DNA of 64,000 bases, from assembly GCF_003063625.1 (NCBI RefSeq), contig NZ_CP026605.1, positions 1 through 64,000 on the forward strand, in the 5' to 3' direction. The first letter of the stretch is position 1, and each line of letters opens with the position of its first letter. Origin of the DNA: Saccharobesus litoralis (GTDB lineage Bacteria > Pseudomonadota > Gammaproteobacteria > Enterobacterales > Alteromonadaceae). The notes beneath the pieces are model-generated. The model was not told where the DNA came from. It was given only the letters and a program-made list of their open reading frames with translations, and searched no databases. This document shows positions 47,010 through 57,119 of this stretch, piece by piece. The translations under genes were made by a program, and so were the position numbers.

Positions 47010-49826
47010 TTAGAATGAGTATTTCATACCAAAACCAAATAAGCGTGAATAAACAGCTGAACCAAAGTTAAAGGTATTCTCGTTACCTTCACCATAATAA
47101 TCTTGGTATTTGTCGTCTAATATGTTTCGCGCATCAATTGAGATAGATAGGTTTTCATTAACATCATAGTTAAATTGAAAATCTAAACTTTGCTCAGGTC
47201 GCTTCCAAAACTGTCTTGGGTTAGCAAACGATGCCCCTTCAAGTCCAGAGAAAAACTCTTCACGCCAAACATAAGATAAACGCACATCAAAGTTACCTTT
47301 ATCGTAAATACCCACAACGCTGTACGAGCTATCTGAAACACCTGACATATTGGTTTCAATGACGCGTGCAACAGAGCCATCTGCGTTAAAGTCTTTCGTT
47401 TGTTGCGAAGATTCTAATGCAGTGTAGCTAGCTTGTACGCCTAACCCATCTAATACATCGGGTAAATCAGTTGGGAAGTAAATTAACCCGACCTCGACAC
47501 CTGATAACTCACCATTTGATGCATTAACTGGCGCACCTAAGATGAAATCAATTTCTTCTTCACGGGTTTCACTATACCTGCGAACCGTTTTTGAACCGCC
47601 AATAACTAAGCCTTCAACTTCACGTTTGAATACCGCACCGTATAGTGAACTTCCCTCGGAAAAGTACCACTCTAAGGATACGTCATAGTTAGACGATGTC
47701 GTCGGTTGTAGATCAGGGTTACCACCATTACCAGTACCGTATGATACACCCTCAGTTAACGGCTCAAACCAAAACTGCAGTGGGCTTAAGTCAGCATAAT
47801 TCGGCATACGTAACGTTTCGGTATAAGCGACACGCGCTTGAACATCGGCAGTCACATTCCAGTTTAATGAGAAGCTAGGCATAAACTCTTTCGCTTCTGC
47901 CTGACCTGTTGCATATTCACCTTCGAAGTTCCAGAATTGCATATCTTGCTCATAGCTCACATAACGTGCGCCAATTTCACCGGTAATGTCATCACCCAAA
48001 CGGTATTTAACCGTGGCATAGGCCGCTGAAGCCGTTTCATCAATATCCATGGTCGTAATTTCAGCTTCACGCTCATAACCTAAAATATTGCGAACACGAT
48101 CAGCATTATCCAACATGTATAAACCATTCGCAGAAACAAAGCTGTCAAACGTATCGGCTCGACCAAACATATAATTGTCTACACGATAAAAGTAGTCAGA
48201 TACTGTGCCATTAGCACCGGCATCAACTAATGCTTCAGCAAACTCAACCGCTGTCATCGCACTTGGCGTTGCACTTTGCTCACGGCCATAGTTTTGCGCA
48301 CCACGTTGCTCTGCTTTAATACCGAATTTAATATATTCAATATTATCGAAATCCGGTGTCCACTCTGTATCTAACGTAAACGTTAATGCATCACCTTTAT
48401 TACCGCCGCTATTGTCGTAAAGCGTACCCGCATTCCAGTTAGCAAACTCAGCGAGGTCAGATTCGTCAACACTTGTCGATGGGTCATCCCAAAATGAAAT
48501 ACCGACCACACCATCTTTGTCGTTAAAATCAATATCTAAACCATAAGCCTGGCGATCAAAGCGTTGTGCAAAAAACTCGCTATGAAATTCACTGGTTTGA
48601 TGGATCAACTCAGCTTTAACCACTAACTCATCACTAGGTGCCCATTTAGTCCCAAACGCCACTAAATAGCTATCGGTTTTACCTGTCGATGCATCACCTG
48701 ATTGGAAGCCATTTGGCGCGTACACTTGACGCTCTTTAACAATGTTAGTGCCTGCAAATACAGTCGGTGTGTCAATTTTCACATTACCGTTGTTACCATC
48801 ACTTTCAAAAGTGTTGGTAAACCACATTGAGTTTTGAAGCTCTTGACGATAACCCGTATAAAAACCTTCAAGTAAAAACTCTAACTCGTCACTTGGCGCA
48901 AACTGTAATGACACACTGGCACCGGTACGCTCACGAGTGGCTTCACCAACACGACCGAAAGCCGCATCGCGCCCTAACAAATATTCAACTTGCTCGTCAC
49001 CCACAGTTAATGTTGAGCCAGCAGCAGAAGGTAAACCTTCGGTTAAACCCGAGGTCCAGTAACCTAATGCTGAACCGAAGTTCATAATTTTATAAGGTTG
49101 ATGATTTGATGGTGGGTTAGCCGTAAAAAATGGAAATGCCGCACCCGCAATAATATCGTCATCTCGAAAAACCTTTTCAACATAAGAAAGGTTAACCAAG
49201 GCACCAAATTCACCAAAGTCAGTTTCCCAGCGGTTACTGGTTAATGCACTTAAATTGGTGTCGATATCTTCCGCTTGGTCATCATAAGTACCACGAGCGG
49301 CTAATACCACTTTAGAGCCATCAAAGTTAAAGGGTCTGTGGGTTTTAACGTCGATTGAACCGGCAATACCACGCTCGTTTTGACTGGCTGAACGGGTTTT
49401 ATACACATCAACCGTCGACAATAAACTGGCTGGAATGTCTTGTAAGGCAACCGCTCGGCCTGAACCTGTAAATACATCACGACCGTTAACTGTGGTATGA
49501 ACATCATTTAAACCACGAATTGAAATTTCGCTAATTTCACCGCCGCCGCGACCGGTAACCTGAACACCTGTTACCCGTTGTAGTGCTTCAACTACGTTGT
49601 TATCTGGGAACTTACCTATATCTTCAGCCACGATGGAATCGACAATTTGCTCGGCAAAGCGCTTGTTGTTTAAGGCTTTGTTTAAGCTGCCACGTATACC
49701 TGAAATTTGAATCACTTCGACTTCTTCGTCAGCCTCGCTAGCATCAGCTTCTGCTGCTATTGCTTGTTGGCTGGCTAAAGCAATTGCCGTCGCCACGGCA
49801 CTATTAATTAATGAACGTTTAAACAT
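47010..49826 (-). CDS. TonB-dependent outer-membrane receptor
   Basis: 938 aa with signal peptide (MFKRSLINSAVATAIALASQQAIA). The plug domain (IQISGIRGSLNKALNNKRFA, DIGKFPDNNVVEALQRVTGVQVTGRGGG, ISIRGLNDVHTTVNGRDVFT) is followed by a 22-strand-type barrel ending in a final aromatic strand (YSRLFGFGMKYSF). The plug belongs to the large alteromonad/xanthomonad carbohydrate receptor class. It would bring oligosaccharides into the periplasm using TonB energy. It follows the multidomain GH43 gene by 104 bp, so its substrate is probably released arabinan fragments. Confidence 0.92.
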   Translation of the reverse strand: MFKRSLINSAVATAIALASQQAIAAEADASEADEEVEVIQISGIRGSLNKALNNKRFAEQIVDSIVAEDIGKFPDNNVVEALQRVTGVQVTGRGGGEISEISIRGLNDVHTTVNGRDVFTGSGRAVALQDIPASLLSTVDVYKTRSASQNERGIAGSIDVKTHRPFNFDGSKVVLAARGTYDDQAEDIDTNLSALTSNRWETDFGEFGALVNLSYVEKVFRDDDIIAGAAFPFFTANPPSNHQPYKIMNFGSALGYWTSGLTEGLPSAAGSTLTVGDEQVEYLLGRDAAFGRVGEATRERTGASVSLQFAPSDELEFLLEGFYTGYRQELQNSMWFTNTFESDGNNGNVKIDTPTVFAGTNIVKERQVYAPNGFQSGDASTGKTDSYLVAFGTKWAPSDELVVKAELIHQTSEFHSEFFAQRFDRQAYGLDIDFNDKDGVVGISFWDDPSTSVDESDLAEFANWNAGTLYDNSGGNKGDALTFTLDTEWTPDFDNIEYIKFGIKAEQRGAQNYGREQSATPSAMTAVEFAEALVDAGANGTVSDYFYRVDNYMFGRADTFDSFVSANGLYMLDNADRVRNILGYEREAEITTMDIDETASAAYATVKYRLGDDITGEIGARYVSYEQDMQFWNFEGEYATGQAEAKEFMPSFSLNWNVTADVQARVAYTETLRMPNYADLSPLQFWFEPLTEGVSYGTGNGGNPDLQPTTSSNYDVSLEWYFSEGSSLYGAVFKREVEGLVIGGSKTVRRYSETREEEIDFILGAPVNASNGELSGVEVGLIYFPTDLPDVLDGLGVQASYTALESSQQTKDFNADGSVARVIETNMSGVSDSSYSVVGIYDKGNFDVRLSYVWREEFFSGLEGASFANPRQFWKRPEQSLDFQFNYDVNENLSISIDARNILDDKYQDYYGEGNENTFNFGSAVYSRLFGFGMKYSF

Positions 49827-49895
49827 AATTTTGATCCTGAATTCTGTCGCTGATAAGTTGCCTTATCAGGGCTAAACCAAATTTGGGCAAAGTTT

Positions 49896-49917
49896 GGGAG
49901 TGACTTAAGTCACTCCC
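49896..49917. promoter_or_regulatory. perfect 22-bp palindrome between GH43 and TonB receptor genes
   Basis: Arms GGGAGTGACTT and AAGTCACTCCC abut without a loop, 14 bp after the GH43 stop and 70 bp before the receptor start. No T run follows. It may be an operator, a processing site or an attenuator that tunes receptor expression relative to the GH43. Confidence 0.5.
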
Positions 49918-49930
49918 GCTCACTTAAGGG

Positions 49931-52900
49931 TTATTGCGCACTACCGGCGGCATATAACGCTTGAACTAAATCTGCGCCAATTGGATCGCTATAGATTTTA
50001 AGTTCATCAATTGCACCGTTGAACGGTGTATCCCAGTGGTTAACACCTAAACCAAAGTAGGTTGTTTGGCCTGCACCAAATACATTTGGATAGTTTTCGC
50101 CGCTAAACTCAACTTGACCATTGATGTATAGCGTGACCGCTCCGTTATCAACCGTAAAGGTGATATGCGACCATTCTTGTGCTGGAATTTGGCCACTAGC
50201 CGGATCCGCATCGTACCAAGCGGTACCAGACCATAAGCGCGTTACATTGCCATCACCCCATGCTGGTACAAAGCTGACCCAACTTGACGTATTAGCCGCA
50301 CCAAAGAATGAAGTACTAAAGCCAGTGAAGGCATCCGGACGGATCCAGAAAGACACAGAATATTGATAAGTACCGATTAGGTTATCCGGTAAACGAACAC
50401 CATTAGTGCCATCTAATTTAAGCGCTTGCCCTATCACACCATCAACATATTCAACTGAGCCACCTAATGCATCAATAAAGCCATCTGTCGGTTGGCCTTC
50501 GCCATACAAGTTGTTGGCAGACATTAAGTCACCATCAAAACTAAATTCAGCCGGTGCTTTTGATTTCACTGTCACTTCAAACGTTTTTGTATCAATACTA
50601 CCTTGGAAGTTGATAGTTGCCGTTAAAGTCACTGTTGCATCTGCTGATGTTGGGCCAGGTTGAGTGACCTCAGCCATACCATTAACCACTTTAATCACAG
50701 CTTCGTTATCGGATGTCCAGCTAATGCCTGACACAAATGGACCAACACGTGGTAGTTCAAAGCTATCTCTTACCGCATCTGTGTTTGGTAAAATTAAGCC
50801 ATCTTTAACAAATGCTGAGAATTGCGCCGGATCGGTCAAATTGTTAATGGCCGCCGCGTTAATATCTAATGCGGTTAGGGCGTAGTCGTAGACCAATACT
50901 TCATCCACTTCCCCGATAAATGGTTTATCCCACGCGTTAACACCAAATGCCATTACGCCTTCATCAGTGATGTTAGAGAAATAATCTGGTAATCCAGATA
51001 AACTCGAAACTTGTTCACCATTTAAGTACACATCAACTTCACCATTATCCACAGCAAAGGCAACATGTACCCATTCCATTGGCGTTAATGTACGACCCGT
51101 TGCGCCGTCATACCAAGCATCGATGTTGTCTTCAGGAACAATATTGTGGCTCCAAAAATGAACTTGTCCGTCCCAGTTTGCTGGCAACAAATTAATCCAA
51201 CGATTATAGGTATCGTTTTCAGCCGCAAAGAATGAAGGTGTAAAGTTATTGATCTCATTGGGTTTCATCCAATATGAAACCGTATATTGGTAACTATTAA
51301 GCAAATTGTTAGGGAAGCGTATGCCATTTGTACCATCTAACGACAAGGCGCGACCGGCTTTACCATCAGCATAGCCAACAGTTCCGGTATTAAACGGACG
51401 ATCACCAGTGCCTGTTGCCATTTTACTGCTATCAACACTGTCGTTAAGGTTATCTTCAAAACGATAATGAGCTACCGCATTTTTAAATGCAGGACGAGCT
51501 TGTAATAAGATCTCAAAATCTTTAGTTACACTTTGGCCATTTAACGTCAAGGTCGCCGTTAAATTAATGGTTTTGTTACCACGATCGGGGGTTGGAATAA
51601 ATACTGAACCATCTGAGCCAATATAATATTCATCACTGCTTTGCCAATTGATTTGCGTACCATCTTTACCTAACACCGGCAATGTAAAATCAAGATCAGA
51701 CACTGTCAGTTCTGCAGGTAAAACCAGAGCTGTTTGCACTTCACTCAACGTCGTCGCCGTTGCAGTAATTGGGTTAACATGACTTGCAAATACTGTTGCA
51801 CCGTCGTTAGCAATCGCACTGATCACAGGCACCATTTTGTTACGCACGCCATCAAACTGCCACTTAACCACACCGACATAGGTGCCAGAAGCTAATTCTA
51901 GTTTGATGTTTTCTGGATCTAATAAATACCAAGCCCCAGGATCGCTGCCGGTTACCGTATGGTCAGTATTAAGCGCAATATGAGTTGAGCGTATTGCGAA
52001 ATTGTTAACTCCGATACCTTGGTTAATAAATTTGTAGTAACCATAAATATCATCCTTGGCCACAACATTGTCACCTGTGGTTGGCACATAGCGTTGTGGT
52101 GATGCCACTAACCAACCGTCACGCGTAATAAACATTTCGTGCGTACGCACTGCATGCGCTTCAGGGTGATCATAAGGTGTTGAAGTTTGCGGGAAGCGCG
52201 TATGGGTAACCAGTAAATGTTTGCCGCTAGCTTCGTCATACATTGCTGAGTTATGGCCAGGTGCTTGATAACCCCAAGCGGCAAACTCGTCACCTAATTC
52301 TTGAGTATATTCAAAGCCGCCCATTAATTTTGCGCCCACTTCTAAGGTGCCAGTTACGGTTGATACATCAACGCCTGCTGGATCATAGTATGGCCCTTGT
52401 GGATTTTTAGAACGCGCGACACGCATGTTGTAGCCGCCGTTAACATCAAATCCGGCGACTGACCACATTAGGTAATAATAATCGGCTTCAGGGCTATAAA
52501 AAACAAAAGCACCTTCCATTGCACGGAAATCGCCACCAACAAGGTGAGTACCATAGCCTTGTCCCGACTCTGGCTTACCTGTGGTTTCATCTAAGGCTAA
52601 TACAAAAATACCGCCCGAGTATGAACCGTAAACCATCCATAAGTTGTCGTCTTTATCATAAAACGCCGTAGGGTCAATCGCATTAGGATCAACATGACCA
52701 TGCCAAGTAGTTTGACCGTTATCTAATGGGTAATCAGCAAATTCAGGGAAAACCGTTTGCATTTCATAAGTCGGTTGGCCGTCGCCGTCCAACACAGGGT
52801 TACCATCAGCATCAACAATGGCAATTGGATCGCCGTTACCATCTAATACTTTTTGTTGTTCACTGCGATAACCAGAACGTAAAAACACACCTTTATCGAC

Positions 52901-53437
52901 ATAAGGGCCTTCAATGTTATCAGCTTCAGCTAAACCTAAGTACGAGCGATTCCAACACACTTCGTCCACTACATCTGGCGTATCTGGATTGTCTTGCGCA
53001 CAATGGTTGTAATAAAACCAATATTTACCATTTGGCGCTTTAATAACGTTAGCAGCCCAGTTACCAGTAAAGCCGTCAGTCCATGCAATACCCTCTGCAA
53101 ATTCACTGCTATAGGTATTAAACAAGCTACTTTCATCAACTAAATGGTTAGCACTTAGCGTAGAGATATAATCCCAGCTGATGAGATCGGTTGATTTAGC
53201 CGCGGCTAAATGTGAACCGAAAATATAATAAGTGTCGCCATCTTTAACGACTGATGGATCATGAACGCCAATATCGGCGACGCTAGCAAAGTCAACGGTG
53301 CTAACTTCACTTGGAGTTGAGGCTTCTTTTGTAATTTCAGGCGCTGTGGTGGTGGTAGGTGTGTTGCCATCACCCGTACCGCAGCTTGCTAACGCAATCA
53401 AACTTGATATAGCCAGCGCTAGTTTTGTTGTCTTCAT
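49931..53437 (-). CDS. multidomain GH43 arabinanase-type lipoprotein with two LamG modules
   Basis: 1168 aa. Signal with lipobox LIALASCG. Residues about 45-445: GH43 propeller (base Asp in IGVHDPSVVKDGDTYYIFGS, Asp in PNAIDPTAFYDKDDNLWMVYG, acid Glu in FRAMEGAFVFYSPEADYYY, HNSAMYDEASGKHLLVTHTR). About 450-560: C-terminal sandwich typical of endo-arabinanases of the Abn2/subfamily-4 group (YGYYKFINQG, GVVKWQFDGVRNKMVPVI). Then atrophied Ig-like segments and two LamG-like lectin domains (about 655-850 and 970-1165; AHYRFEDNLND, YSVSFWIRPDAFTGF). Likely a cell-surface endo-arabinanase that holds polysaccharide. First gene of a unit with the TonB receptor. Confidence 0.87.
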   Translation of the reverse strand: MKTTKLALAISSLIALASCGTGDGNTPTTTTAPEITKEASTPSEVSTVDFASVADIGVHDPSVVKDGDTYYIFGSHLAAAKSTDLISWDYISTLSANHLVDESSLFNTYSSEFAEGIAWTDGFTGNWAANVIKAPNGKYWFYYNHCAQDNPDTPDVVDEVCWNRSYLGLAEADNIEGPYVDKGVFLRSGYRSEQQKVLDGNGDPIAIVDADGNPVLDGDGQPTYEMQTVFPEFADYPLDNGQTTWHGHVDPNAIDPTAFYDKDDNLWMVYGSYSGGIFVLALDETTGKPESGQGYGTHLVGGDFRAMEGAFVFYSPEADYYYLMWSVAGFDVNGGYNMRVARSKNPQGPYYDPAGVDVSTVTGTLEVGAKLMGGFEYTQELGDEFAAWGYQAPGHNSAMYDEASGKHLLVTHTRFPQTSTPYDHPEAHAVRTHEMFITRDGWLVASPQRYVPTTGDNVVAKDDIYGYYKFINQGIGVNNFAIRSTHIALNTDHTVTGSDPGAWYLLDPENIKLELASGTYVGVVKWQFDGVRNKMVPVISAIANDGATVFASHVNPITATATTLSEVQTALVLPAELTVSDLDFTLPVLGKDGTQINWQSSDEYYIGSDGSVFIPTPDRGNKTINLTATLTLNGQSVTKDFEILLQARPAFKNAVAHYRFEDNLNDSVDSSKMATGTGDRPFNTGTVGYADGKAGRALSLDGTNGIRFPNNLLNSYQYTVSYWMKPNEINNFTPSFFAAENDTYNRWINLLPANWDGQVHFWSHNIVPEDNIDAWYDGATGRTLTPMEWVHVAFAVDNGEVDVYLNGEQVSSLSGLPDYFSNITDEGVMAFGVNAWDKPFIGEVDEVLVYDYALTALDINAAAINNLTDPAQFSAFVKDGLILPNTDAVRDSFELPRVGPFVSGISWTSDNEAVIKVVNGMAEVTQPGPTSADATVTLTATINFQGSIDTKTFEVTVKSKAPAEFSFDGDLMSANNLYGEGQPTDGFIDALGGSVEYVDGVIGQALKLDGTNGVRLPDNLIGTYQYSVSFWIRPDAFTGFSTSFFGAANTSSWVSFVPAWGDGNVTRLWSGTAWYDADPASGQIPAQEWSHITFTVDNGAVTLYINGQVEFSGENYPNVFGAGQTTYFGLGVNHWDTPFNGAIDELKIYSDPIGADLVQALYAAGSAQ

Positions 53438-53525
53438 GTGTGTCCTCGCAATTTAATACTTACAGTTTAGTGCTGAGAAGAAATTTTGCATATAAACCAG
53501 ACTTTGATTTAACGCATACGGTAAT

Positions 53526-53538
53526 TTAATAATACTTT
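53526..53538. promoter_or_regulatory. putative AraR-type operator (variant)
   Basis: TTAATAATACTTT keeps AATACTTT of the motif, with A for G in the left half. About 90-100 bp before the GH43 gene at 49931. The surrounding 450-bp divergent region is very AT-rich and I see no gene in it. Confidence 0.45.
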
Positions 53539-53800
53539 TTAAATAATGTCAAAAAAATAACCAAAGTAAATTAAATGTTATTAGCTGTGGCTATTTTTGT
53601 AATTTTAAATAATAAAACAAACTAAAAATAAGCGTAAACTAACCACCACAAAACATAAAAACACCATAAACACCTGTTTTTAAAGGTTTTTATTAGTTGA
53701 CACCTAGTCTCGTATTAGATACTAGCTTTTGCTTACATTCATTAACAAACCCTATTATCCCGTCAGGTGAAAAATAATTTAAAAAATCGCAATTGACCAT

Positions 53801-53813
53801 AAAGTAATACTTT
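53801..53813. promoter_or_regulatory. putative AraR-type operator, perfect palindrome
   Basis: AAAGTAATACTTT is perfectly symmetric and lies 80-92 bp before the plus-strand GH43 ATG at 53893. Confidence 0.7.
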
Positions 53814-53892
53814 ATATAGACTTTAAGCGTGATCTAGGATCACTCAACACAAATAAAACAACAAATTACTAACAGATTTCAAAGAGGTCTTT

Positions 53893-55746
53893 ATGCGATC
53901 ATTTTTAAGCCAATCAATTAAACTAGCACTGATCAGTGGCGGTTTAATCTCAAGTACTGCTTTAGCCCTGAGTAATGGTACCTATGTGCTAAAAAATAAC
54001 TTCAGTAATAAAGTGATGGACGTGGCTAGCCGTTCAACTGCAGATGGCGCCAATATTATTCAATATCAACCAACCGGCGGTACTAACCAGCTTTGGGATG
54101 TAACCCATGTCGGCAACAACCGTTACGCCATTGTGTCTGTGCATAGTGGCAAAGCACTAGAGGTATTTAATTTTGATGCCTCAGACGGCGCCAATATTGT
54201 GCAATGGGCTTACTGGGGTGGCGACACCCAACTGTGGCAACTGGATGATTTGAATAACGGTTATTATGGCCTGATTAATCAATATTCAGGTAAAGCAGCT
54301 GAAGTCTTTAATTTTGACGCCAATAACGGAGCCAACATTGGCCAGTGGACATATTGGGCTGGTGCACCACAGCAATGGGCATTTGAGCCCGCAAGCTATG
54401 CTGATCCTACGTTAGCCAGCTCGCAATTTACTGACATCTCAGTGCATGATCCGTCAATCTTCGCACATAATGTTAATGGCCAAACCACCTATTATATTTT
54501 TGGCTCTTTTGCTGCATCTGCCAAATCTAACGATCTGATGAATTGGACATCAGTATCTGACGGGGTGGATAACAATAACCCATTGTTTGGTTACAACATT
54601 ACTAATGAACTCGCAGAAGGCTTTGCTTGGACCGGTGATAACACAGCACTGTGGGCCGCTGATGTTGTTCAGCTTAGTACGGGGCAATTTGCTTACTATT
54701 ACAACCAAAGTTTAATGACAGAACCACGCGGCTATACGGGTGTCGCCACCAGTTGGAATATAGAAGGCGCCTACTCCAATACCGGCCTAATATTAAAATC
54801 TGGCATGTGGGGCCAAGAAAGTGAAAACCCAGGAGAGATTTACGATCCTACCATTCACCCTAATGCCGTTGATCCTCATGCCTTTTATGACAAAGACGGC
54901 AAAATGTGGTTAGTCTATGGCTCGTATTCGGGGGGTATTTTCATATTAGAAGCCAATCCGGCCACAGGTAAACCTTATGCTGGCCAAGGGTATGGAACTC
55001 ACTTATTAGGCGGTGATCATAGCCATATTGAAGGCGCGTTTATCCAATACAGTCCTGAGTCTGGCTATTATTATATGTTTGTTTCCTTTGGCGGTTTAGC
55101 GTCAGATGGCGGTTACAACGTTCGTGTTGCGCGCGCCACATCGCCTAATGGCCCATATTACGACGCACAAGGCAATAACATGGCTAATGTGCGAGGCGAT
55201 CGTTCTGCAATCGCCCCGTATGGCGTTAAATTAATGGGTGGCTTTGAATTTGCTGGTGACTATGGCTATTTGGCACCCGGTCACCAATCCAGTGTTTACA
55301 AGCCAGAAACTGGTCAATATTTCTTAGTTTTCCATACTCGTTTTCCAAATAGCGGCGAGTTCCATCAAGTCCGCGTACACGAAATGTTTATAAATTCAGA
55401 TGGATGGCCTGTTGTCGCCCCACAAAGATACGCCGCACTTAACGGCGAAAATATCGTTGATTTGTACGATATGGTAGGCAGCTATAAATTTGTTAATCAT
55501 GAAAAGGATATCAATACATCGGCAAAACAATCGGTCAATATACAGCTCAATGCCGATGGTACTGTGTCAGGCAATCACTCAGGCACTTGGTGGTTGCAAA
55601 GCAGCAACAAGTTCCATATTTCCTTAAATGGGCTCGGCAGCTTTAATGGCGTAGCCAGTTGGCAATATAACGCCACGAGCAATCAGCTTGTTCCGACTTT
55701 TAGCGCTTTGTCTAACCAAGGGGTAGCTGTTTGGGGGACTAAATAA
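53893..55746 (+). CDS. secreted CBM13-GH43 arabinanase-type protein
   Basis: 617 aa, secreted (MRSFLSQSIKLALISGGLIS, cut after ALA). Residues about 26-165: ricin-type trefoil (KVMDVASRSTADGANIIQYQ, KALEVFNFDASDGANIVQWA, KAAEVFNFDANNGANIGQWT). About 175-510: GH43 propeller (base Asp in ISVHDPSIFAHNVNG, Asp in PNAVDPHAFYDKDGKMWLVYG, acid Glu in HIEGAFIQYSPESGYYY). About 510-617: the C-terminal sandwich shared with the 49931 protein (VGSYKFVNHEKD, GVASWQYNATSNQLVPTFSA). A soluble paralogue of that lipoprotein with a different binding module. AAAGAGGTC precedes the ATG. Confidence 0.9.
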   Translation: MRSFLSQSIKLALISGGLISSTALALSNGTYVLKNNFSNKVMDVASRSTADGANIIQYQPTGGTNQLWDVTHVGNNRYAIVSVHSGKALEVFNFDASDGANIVQWAYWGGDTQLWQLDDLNNGYYGLINQYSGKAAEVFNFDANNGANIGQWTYWAGAPQQWAFEPASYADPTLASSQFTDISVHDPSIFAHNVNGQTTYYIFGSFAASAKSNDLMNWTSVSDGVDNNNPLFGYNITNELAEGFAWTGDNTALWAADVVQLSTGQFAYYYNQSLMTEPRGYTGVATSWNIEGAYSNTGLILKSGMWGQESENPGEIYDPTIHPNAVDPHAFYDKDGKMWLVYGSYSGGIFILEANPATGKPYAGQGYGTHLLGGDHSHIEGAFIQYSPESGYYYMFVSFGGLASDGGYNVRVARATSPNGPYYDAQGNNMANVRGDRSAIAPYGVKLMGGFEFAGDYGYLAPGHQSSVYKPETGQYFLVFHTRFPNSGEFHQVRVHEMFINSDGWPVVAPQRYAALNGENIVDLYDMVGSYKFVNHEKDINTSAKQSVNIQLNADGTVSGNHSGTWWLQSSNKFHISLNGLGSFNGVASWQYNATSNQLVPTFSALSNQGVAVWGTK

Positions 55747-55769
55747 CCAAATAGCACAGCTTATTTAAT

Positions 55770-55786
55770 GCGGGCAGGAAGCCCGC
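55770..55786 (+). terminator. terminator-like hairpin after the GH43 gene
   Basis: GCGGGC, AGGAA loop, GCCCGC, then TAATTTAAT. The stem is strong and the T run is weak. Confidence 0.5.
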
Positions 55787-55951
55787 TAATTTAATATTAA
55801 TAAGCGAAAGCCTTTCAGTTTCATTTTGATGATTAGGTTTGTGGGTGAGACTTTAGTCCAATGCCATTAAGTTAACGATTTTTGGTAGAAACTATGAAGG
55901 ACAGTATATCGACTAACCTTAAGGTGACAAAACCAAAAAAGGTGAATAAAG

Positions 55952-57091
55952 ATGAATACTGTCCTTCAAGATAAAGATAACGCAAATTCAAATATTTTGT
56001 ACCTTGCTTTTGAATTAAGTGCAAAAAGCTGGAAGCTAGGATTTAGTAATAAAGTTAAGCTCAGACAGAAAACGATTGATGCTGGTGATTGGAATAGCCT
56101 ACTTGCAGAAATTGAACTGGCAAAAGAAAAACTAAAATGCACACCAGACTGTCCGGTTTTTAGCTGTTACGAAGCGGGTCGAGATGGGTTTTGGATACAC
56201 AGAGCATTGGAAAAAGAAAATATCACCAATTATGTGATTGACTCAGCCGCTATTGAAGTGAATCGGCGTCAACGCCAAGTCAAAAGTGATGGTGTGGACG
56301 TAAAAGCCTTAAACAGACTACTCATTCGTTATTGTTCAGGTGATTTGACGGCAATGAGGCCTGTTAGAGTCCCGACTATTGAGCAAGAAGATAAACGACG
56401 ATTACAACGCGAACGAGGGCGATTAATCGAAGAGCGAGGGGCGCATTCAACAAGGATAAAATCTTTACTTTTTCTGCATGGCATACGGCTAGCAAACATA
56501 AAAGATTTAAAAACATTACTGCCTAAACTTAAAGGCGCCGTCACGGGGTATGACATTCCAGTTGATACGAAGAACGAATTACAACGCGAATACGAGCGCT
56601 ATGTCATGGTAGATAATCAAGTGAAAGAACTTGAAGCGTTACAAAAAGAGCGAGTTACCCAAGCCCAAGACGGCAGTATGGAAAAACAGATAGAGCAAAT
56701 GATGCAACTCAAAGCCGTAGGATGGCAAACCAGTTGGTACTTAGTTGCAGAATTTTTTAGCTGGCGAGATTTCAAAAACGCTAAGCAAGTGGGGAGTTGT
56801 GCGGGATTAACTCCAACACCTTATGACAGCGGAGACAGCCAACGCGAACAGGGAATAAGTAAAGCAGGCAATAAGCGGGTGCGCAAGGTCATGATAGAGT
56901 TTGCTTGGCTGTGGTTACGTTACCAAAAAGGCAGCAAATTAAGTCAATGGTTTAAGGAGCGCTTTGACAAAGGCAGCAAGCGGATGCGAAGAGTGGGAAT
57001 AGTCGCGCTCGCGAGAAAATTATTAGTGGCTCTGTGGCGTTACCTTGAGCATGGTGTTATTCCCGAGGGTGCACAATTAACGGAAGGTTAA
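55952..57091 (+). CDS. IS110-family transposase (IS1111 type)
   Basis: 379 aa. The N-terminal RuvC-like DEDD domain (LYLAFELSAKSWKLGF, FSCYEAGRDGFWIHRALEKE, VKSDGVDVKALNRLL) is followed by a coiled region and the C-terminal Tnp20 domain (MQLKAVGWQTSWYLVAEFFSW, KQVGSCAGLTPTPYDSGDSQ, ISKAGNKRVRKVMIEFAW with the catalytic Ser). It starts at 55952 after AAAAAAGGTG. It catalyses RNA-guided insertion in the described IS110 systems. The frame is intact, so the element may be active. Confidence 0.92.
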   Translation: MNTVLQDKDNANSNILYLAFELSAKSWKLGFSNKVKLRQKTIDAGDWNSLLAEIELAKEKLKCTPDCPVFSCYEAGRDGFWIHRALEKENITNYVIDSAAIEVNRRQRQVKSDGVDVKALNRLLIRYCSGDLTAMRPVRVPTIEQEDKRRLQRERGRLIEERGAHSTRIKSLLFLHGIRLANIKDLKTLLPKLKGAVTGYDIPVDTKNELQREYERYVMVDNQVKELEALQKERVTQAQDGSMEKQIEQMMQLKAVGWQTSWYLVAEFFSWRDFKNAKQVGSCAGLTPTPYDSGDSQREQGISKAGNKRVRKVMIEFAWLWLRYQKGSKLSQWFKERFDKGSKRMRRVGIVALARKLLVALWRYLEHGVIPEGAQLTEG

Positions 57092-57119
57092 TTGCACAGA
57101 GGCAGTCACAAATGACAAC

